NCBI GenBank assembly: GCA_026225435.1
Contig: JAMFST010000190.1
Coordinates: 1-9,297, forward strand
Source: Labilithrix luteola
Lineage (GTDB): Bacteria; Myxococcota_A; Polyangia; Polyangiales; Polyangiaceae
Reading direction: 5' to 3'
Length of the DNA stretch: 9,297 bases
Part shown: positions 5,582-9,297 of the stretch, in pieces
How the letters are laid out: the number at the start of each line of letters is the position of its first letter
How positions within the stretch are numbered: position 1 is the first letter of the stretch
Position numbers and translations under genes: made by a program
Notes under the pieces: generated by a model
Told to the model about the DNA's origin: nothing
What the model saw: the letters and a program-made list of their open reading frames with translations, nothing else
Databases searched by the model: none

Positions 5582-7753
5582 GTGAGCACGGCGGACGCCA
5601 GGAAGGAGCCGCCCGTCTCGCCTCCGGGCTGGCGTGGCGAGCTGCTGCGTGTGGTCCTCCGCGTCACGCTGATCCTCGGGTCGATCGTCTACTTCCCCAG
5701 CGCGTACGTGGCGCTACGCGACGGGAAGCCCGGCGTGGCGGTGCTCGATACCGTGGCGCTGGCGCTGGTCGCGGGGCTCACCGTCGCGCGCTCGTTCTCT
5801 CCACGATCGCGCTCGATGGGGATCTCCGGCGTCTTCTACCTGCTGGGGCTCGGCCTGCTCCTGCAGGTGGGGGCCATCGGCCAGACCTTCCTCCTCGGCT
5901 TCTCGCTCTTCGCCACGCTGCTCCTGGGGCGGCGCTGGGGGCTGCGCGCCGCGGCGCTCAGCGCGCTCACCCTCCTGCTCACCGGCTACCTCGGCATCGC
6001 CCACCCGGAGATGGTGCTGCCGGGCTGGAAGACGGAGACGCTCGCCGGCTGGGTGATCGTCACCGCGAACTTCTCGCTGGTGAACGTGAGCCTGGTCCTC
6101 GCGCTCGGCACGGTGGTCGCCGCGCTGCAGAAGGCGCTGCGCCACGCCGTCAGCGCCAACGCCGATCTGCAGCAGAACCGCGCGCTGCTCGAGATCGCCG
6201 GGCAGACGGCGCGCCTCGGCGGCTGGCGGCTGCACGTCAACGGCGAGCACGTGGAGTGGTCGGACGAGTGCTGCGAGCTGCACGAGATGCCGCTCGGCAC
6301 GCGGCCCACCTTCGTCGAGGCGCTCGGCTTCATGGTCGACGACTTTCGCGCCGAGGTGCGCACGGCGATGGAGCTGTGCGCGACGCAAGGTGTGCCCTTC
6401 GACAAGGAGGGGGGCATCGTCACCGCCAAGGGGAGCCCCATGTGGATCCGCCTGATCGGCCGCCCTTCGCGCAACGAGCGCGGCGAGGTCACCCACGTCC
6501 TCGGCTCCATGCAGGACATCAACGATCGCAAGCTCACCGAGGAGCGTCACGAGAAGCTGGAAGACCAGCTGCGGCAGGCGCAGCGGATGGAGACCGTCGG
6601 GCTCCTCGCTGGCGGCGTCGCTCACGACTTCAACAACCTGCTCTCGGTGGTGCTCAGCTACAGCGAGCTGCTCTCCGAGGAGCTCCCGCCGGGCGATCCG
6701 ATGCGGACGGATCTGGAGGAGATCGGTGCGGCCGGACGGCGCGCGCTCGATCTCACCAAGCAGCTGCTCGCCTTCAGCCGCCGCCAGGTGCTGGCGCCGC
6801 GGCTCACCGATCTCGGGCTGGTGGTGGACGGCATGCAGGGGATGCTGCGGCGGCTGATCGGCGAGGACGTCGAGCTGTCCACCAGCTGCGCGCCCGATCT
6901 GCTGCCGGTGCTGGTCGATCCCGGGCAGGTCGAGCAGGTGATCATGAACCTGGCGGTGAACGCCCGCGACGCGATGCCGCGCGGAGGGCTCCTGATCATC
7001 GAGACGGCGGAGGTGGTGCTCGACGCCGCCTACGCCGCCGACCACGTCGGGGTGACGCCGGGGCCGCACGTGATGCTGGCCGTCAGCGACAACGGCGCCG
7101 GCATGGACAAGGCGACGCAGGCGCGGATGTTCGAGCCGTTCTTCACCACCAAGGAGCAGGGGAAGGGGACCGGACTCGGCCTCGCTACCGTGTTCGGCGT
7201 GGTGCAACAGAGCGGCGGGACCATCTGGGTGTACAGCGAGCCGGGGAAGGGGACGACGTTCAAGGTCTACTTCCCGATCGCCGCGCAGAGCGCCCCGGCG
7301 AACCCCCGGGTGGCGACGCCGATCGAGCGTGGAGCGCCGCGCGGCGCGGAGACCATCCTGCTGGTCGAGGACGAGGAGGGGGTCCGCGTGCTGGCGCGCA
7401 CCATCCTGCGGCGTCTCGGCTACACGGTGCTGGAGGCGCCGAACGGCGTGGAGGCGCTGGCGCTGGCCGAGGCGCACCCGGGGACCATCGATCTGCTCCT
7501 CACCGACGTGGTCATGCCGCGCATGAGCGGACGCGAGCTCGTCGAGCACCTGCTGCCGCTGCGCCCCTCGCTCAAGGTGCTGTTCATGTCCGGCTACACG
7601 GACGACGCGGTCGTACGGCACGGGATCCTCGATGCCTCCATCGCCTTCCTGCAGAAGCCGATCACGCCCGAGCCGCTCGCGCGCAAGGTCCGCGAGGTGC
7701 TCAACGGTCCCGCAATGTCGGAGTTAACGAAGGGCGCACCCGCTCTCTCGTGA
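5582..7753 (+). CDS. Membrane-bound hybrid sensor histidine kinase (6TM-PAS-HisKA-HATPase-REC)
   Basis: The 723-residue protein begins with about six predicted membrane helices (near 24-45, 52-70, 80-95, 98-115, 121-140, 155-182). A PAS domain covers about 200-318, ending in the typical NERGEVTHVLGSMQDINDRK. The HisKA H-box is GGVAHDFNNLL with phospho-acceptor H348. The ATPase domain has an N-box at 456-465 (NLAVNARDAM), DNGAGM at 503-508, FEPFFTT, and GTGLGLA at 529-535. A receiver domain at about 592-708 has acidic residues E596-D597, phospho-acceptor D642 in TDVVMP, and K692. All catalytic residues are present. The protein should autophosphorylate at H348 and pass phosphate to its own D642; the next partner is not in this window. 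The start is GTG at 5582: GGGGA lies just upstream and an in-frame TGA is at 5561-5563. The gene lies 36 bases after the pump, so co-transcription is likely. The signal sensed is unknown. Confidence 0.93.
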   Translation: MSTADARKEPPVSPPGWRGELLRVVLRVTLILGSIVYFPSAYVALRDGKPGVAVLDTVALALVAGLTVARSFSPRSRSMGISGVFYLLGLGLLLQVGAIGQTFLLGFSLFATLLLGRRWGLRAAALSALTLLLTGYLGIAHPEMVLPGWKTETLAGWVIVTANFSLVNVSLVLALGTVVAALQKALRHAVSANADLQQNRALLEIAGQTARLGGWRLHVNGEHVEWSDECCELHEMPLGTRPTFVEALGFMVDDFRAEVRTAMELCATQGVPFDKEGGIVTAKGSPMWIRLIGRPSRNERGEVTHVLGSMQDINDRKLTEERHEKLEDQLRQAQRMETVGLLAGGVAHDFNNLLSVVLSYSELLSEELPPGDPMRTDLEEIGAAGRRALDLTKQLLAFSRRQVLAPRLTDLGLVVDGMQGMLRRLIGEDVELSTSCAPDLLPVLVDPGQVEQVIMNLAVNARDAMPRGGLLIIETAEVVLDAAYAADHVGVTPGPHVMLAVSDNGAGMDKATQARMFEPFFTTKEQGKGTGLGLATVFGVVQQSGGTIWVYSEPGKGTTFKVYFPIAAQSAPANPRVATPIERGAPRGAETILLVEDEEGVRVLARTILRRLGYTVLEAPNGVEALALAEAHPGTIDLLLTDVVMPRMSGRELVEHLLPLRPSLKVLFMSGYTDDAVVRHGILDASIAFLQKPITPEPLARKVREVLNGPAMSELTKGAPALS

Positions 7754-7764
7754 GCCGGGTCGCG
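7735..7764 (+). other. Imperfect hairpin over the kinase stop codon
   Basis: ACCC and GCTC (7738-7745) can pair with GAGC (7752-7755) and GGGT (7757-7760), leaving one base bulged and a six-base loop. A further three pairs (7735-7737 with 7762-7764) are possible after another bulge. The TGA of the kinase sits at the loop/stem edge. No T-run follows, so a terminator is not indicated; it may affect ribosome passage or mRNA stability between kinase and methyltransferase. In DNA this GC-rich it could be chance. Confidence 0.25.
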
Positions 7765-7792
7765 GCGGGCGTGGCAAGACCACACCGCCGCC

Positions 7793-9297
7793 ATGCCCCG
7801 CGCGGAATACGTCCTCGACGTCCCGTACCCCCGCAGCTTCGTGCACCAGTCGTCGCCGCCGATGCTGCGGCTGGTCGCGGCGCTCAACGGTCAGCGCCCG
7901 TCGTCCCCGGGGGCGAGCGACACCGGCTTCACCTACTGCGACCTCGGCTGCGGCACGGCCGACACGCTGCTCACCTTCGCGGCGGCCAGTCCGCGCGGCC
8001 GCTTCTACGGCGTCGACTTCAACCCGCAGCAGATCGCAACCGCCCGGGCGCGGGCGCAGAAGGCGGAGCTGGGGAACGTCGAGCTCCTCGAGTGCGACTT
8101 CACCGCGCTGCTCGAGCAGGACCTCCCGCCGCTCGACTTCCTCGTCGCCCACGGGATCTGGACCTGGGTGAGCGCGGAGAAGCGCGCGGCGATCCTCGCC
8201 TTCGCGCGCAGCCGGCTGAAGCCCGGTGGGCTCTTCTACGTGAGCTACGACGCGCTCCCCGCCTGGGCCGCGCTCGAACCGCTGCGTCGCGTGATGCTCG
8301 AGCACACCCGTCACGCTCTCGAGGCGGGCGCCTCGACGCTCGAGCGGGCGCGCGCGGGCTACGAGCTGGTGAAGCGCCTGGCCGACGGCGAGGCGGGCTA
8401 CTTCCGCGCGCACCCCACCGCGCGCTCGATGCTCGCGCTGATCGAGAAGGCCGGGCTCCCCTACGTGGCGCACGAGTACTTCCACGAGCACTGGGAGCCG
8501 ATGTACGTCGCCGACGTGGCGCGCTCGCTCGCGACTTCCGGGCTCGCCTACGTGGGGCAGGTCCCGCTGCACCTCAACGTCCCGGAGCTCGCCTTCCCGC
8601 CGAAGCTGAAGGAGCACGCGCGCACGCTGACGGATCGGATCGATCTCGAGATGTTCAAGGACTACGCGCTGAACGAGCCGTTCCGCGCCGACGTCTACGT
8701 GAACGGGGAAGTGACCGGCCACGCCGAGGTGCGTCGCGCCTGCTTCGAGGAGACGACCTTCGCTCTGACGGCGCCGCTCTCGCTGGTGAAGCGCGAGGTG
8801 CCGTTGACGCCGTACACCCTGGACTTCACTGGTCCCGTCTACGACCGCCTCCTCGCGCAGCTGGACGGCGCGCCGGCGTCGGCGACCATGCTGGCGACTC
8901 GTGCGGAGCTGGCGGAGCTCGGCGTGACGCGTATCGCTGACACACTGCAGAATCTGGTGCTGGGCGAGCAGCTGATGCCGTCCTGCGTCGAGACGCTCAC
9001 CGCGAACGCTCCCGGCCTGACGGGAGCGCGCGGCACCGTGCAGGAGCCGCGGCTCACGCTCCCCTACAACCGGGTGGAGCTGGAGGACGCGATCGCCGTC
9101 GGTCGTGCGGCGGTGGTGGCCGTGCCGGCGCTGGGGCACGGTGTCTCGCTCTCACCGCTCGACGCGTTGTGTCTGTACGTTTGGACATCCGTGCCGCTCG
9201 AGCGGAGGAGGAGCTGGCTGCGCTCGTTTGCGCACCGCGGCACTCTGCCGTTGAAGGTGGGCGGGAAAGCCGTGAGCGACATCGAGGAGCGCACCAG
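7793..9297 (+). CDS. SAM-dependent methyltransferase with methyltransferase regulatory domain (3' end missing)
   Basis: The frame is open from ATG 7793 to the window edge, 501 complete codons without a stop. After EYVLDVPYPRSF, motif I is YCDLGCGTADTLL with Gly residues 52 and 54, then FYGVDFNPQQI for the SAM ribose-binding acidic residue, LECDF, and LDFLVAHGIWTWVS with H120. LKPGGLFYVSYDALPAW lies at 142-158. This HGxWxWxS and SYxALPxW wording, and NEPFR at 294-298, mark the family that joins a class I methyltransferase fold to the predicted methyltransferase regulatory domain. The C-terminus (RLTLPYNRVELEDAI, SPLDALCLYV) continues that family's pattern. Members are usually slightly over 500 residues, so little is missing. 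The substrate is unknown; rickettsial outer-membrane protein lysine methyltransferases have, as I recall, a related layout. No good ribosome binding site precedes the ATG. It is the only possible start near the family N-terminus, because the kinase stop is in the same frame 42 bases upstream. Confidence 0.88.
   Translation, partial: MPRAEYVLDVPYPRSFVHQSSPPMLRLVAALNGQRPSSPGASDTGFTYCDLGCGTADTLLTFAAASPRGRFYGVDFNPQQIATARARAQKAELGNVELLECDFTALLEQDLPPLDFLVAHGIWTWVSAEKRAAILAFARSRLKPGGLFYVSYDALPAWAALEPLRRVMLEHTRHALEAGASTLERARAGYELVKRLADGEAGYFRAHPTARSMLALIEKAGLPYVAHEYFHEHWEPMYVADVARSLATSGLAYVGQVPLHLNVPELAFPPKLKEHARTLTDRIDLEMFKDYALNEPFRADVYVNGEVTGHAEVRRACFEETTFALTAPLSLVKREVPLTPYTLDFTGPVYDRLLAQLDGAPASATMLATRAELAELGVTRIADTLQNLVLGEQLMPSCVETLTANAPGLTGARGTVQEPRLTLPYNRVELEDAIAVGRAAVVAVPALGHGVSLSPLDALCLYVWTSVPLERRRSWLRSFAHRGTLPLKVGGKAVSDIEERT

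Noticed and set aside
5714..7621. A 635-codon minus-strand frame opposite the kinase
   Set aside because: Low-complexity composition rich in His, Arg, Leu and Glu without motifs; it is a reflection of the kinase codons.
5287..8940. A 1217-codon plus-strand open frame spanning the end of the pump, the kinase and most of the methyltransferase
   Set aside because: The product is dominated by Arg, Ala and Gly without domain motifs, and in all three covered regions another frame gives a clear protein family. Long empty frames of this sort are common in very GC-rich DNA.
7724..9139. A 471-codon minus-strand frame opposite the methyltransferase
   Set aside because: No motif is visible, while the plus strand encodes every expected methyltransferase motif in order.

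Overview
The window is very GC-rich DNA with strong G/C bias at third codon positions, dense genes and GTG starts. Together with a large hybrid histidine kinase and a methyltransferase-regulatory-domain protein, this suggests a deltaproteobacterial-type genome, most likely Myxococcota. That placement is inferred from composition and gene content; no marker gene is present.

Layout. (1) Bases 1-718, plus strand: the 3' part of a membrane protein made of two tandem DoxX-like units; its start lies left of the window. (2) Bases 615-1022, minus strand: an ArsR-family winged-helix regulator whose last third overlaps the DoxX 3' end tail-to-tail. (3) Bases 1023-1178: a divergent intergenic region with a small AT-rich island holding a perfect 12-bp palindrome and an 8-bp tandem repeat, the best operator candidate. 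(4) Bases 1179-5545, plus strand: a lipoprotein adaptor and an RND pump of the MexEF/OqxAB type, overlapping by 4 bp. (5) Bases 5582-7753: a hybrid histidine kinase (about six membrane helices, PAS, HisKA, ATPase, receiver), 36 bp after the pump. (6) Bases 7793 to the right edge: a SAM-dependent methyltransferase with a methyltransferase regulatory domain, in the same reading frame as the kinase and separated from it by one TGA and 13 codons; it runs off the window.

How they may work together. The ArsR protein probably represses the divergent efflux operon, and perhaps itself, from the palindrome. Adaptor and pump would form the inner part of a tripartite efflux system, but no outer-membrane channel gene lies in the operon, so a channel encoded elsewhere is implied. 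The kinase is placed to be co-transcribed with the pump and may signal membrane or drug stress; no DNA-binding response regulator is visible here. The methyltransferase may be a fifth operon member or the start of a separate unit.

The most unusual structures are the duplicated DoxX protein, a 10-bp inverted repeat lying in both the extra segment of the second DoxX unit and just past the arsR stop codon, the 104-bp convergent coding overlap, and the single-stop junction between kinase and methyltransferase. I saw no tRNA, rRNA, CRISPR array, insertion sequence or replication origin.
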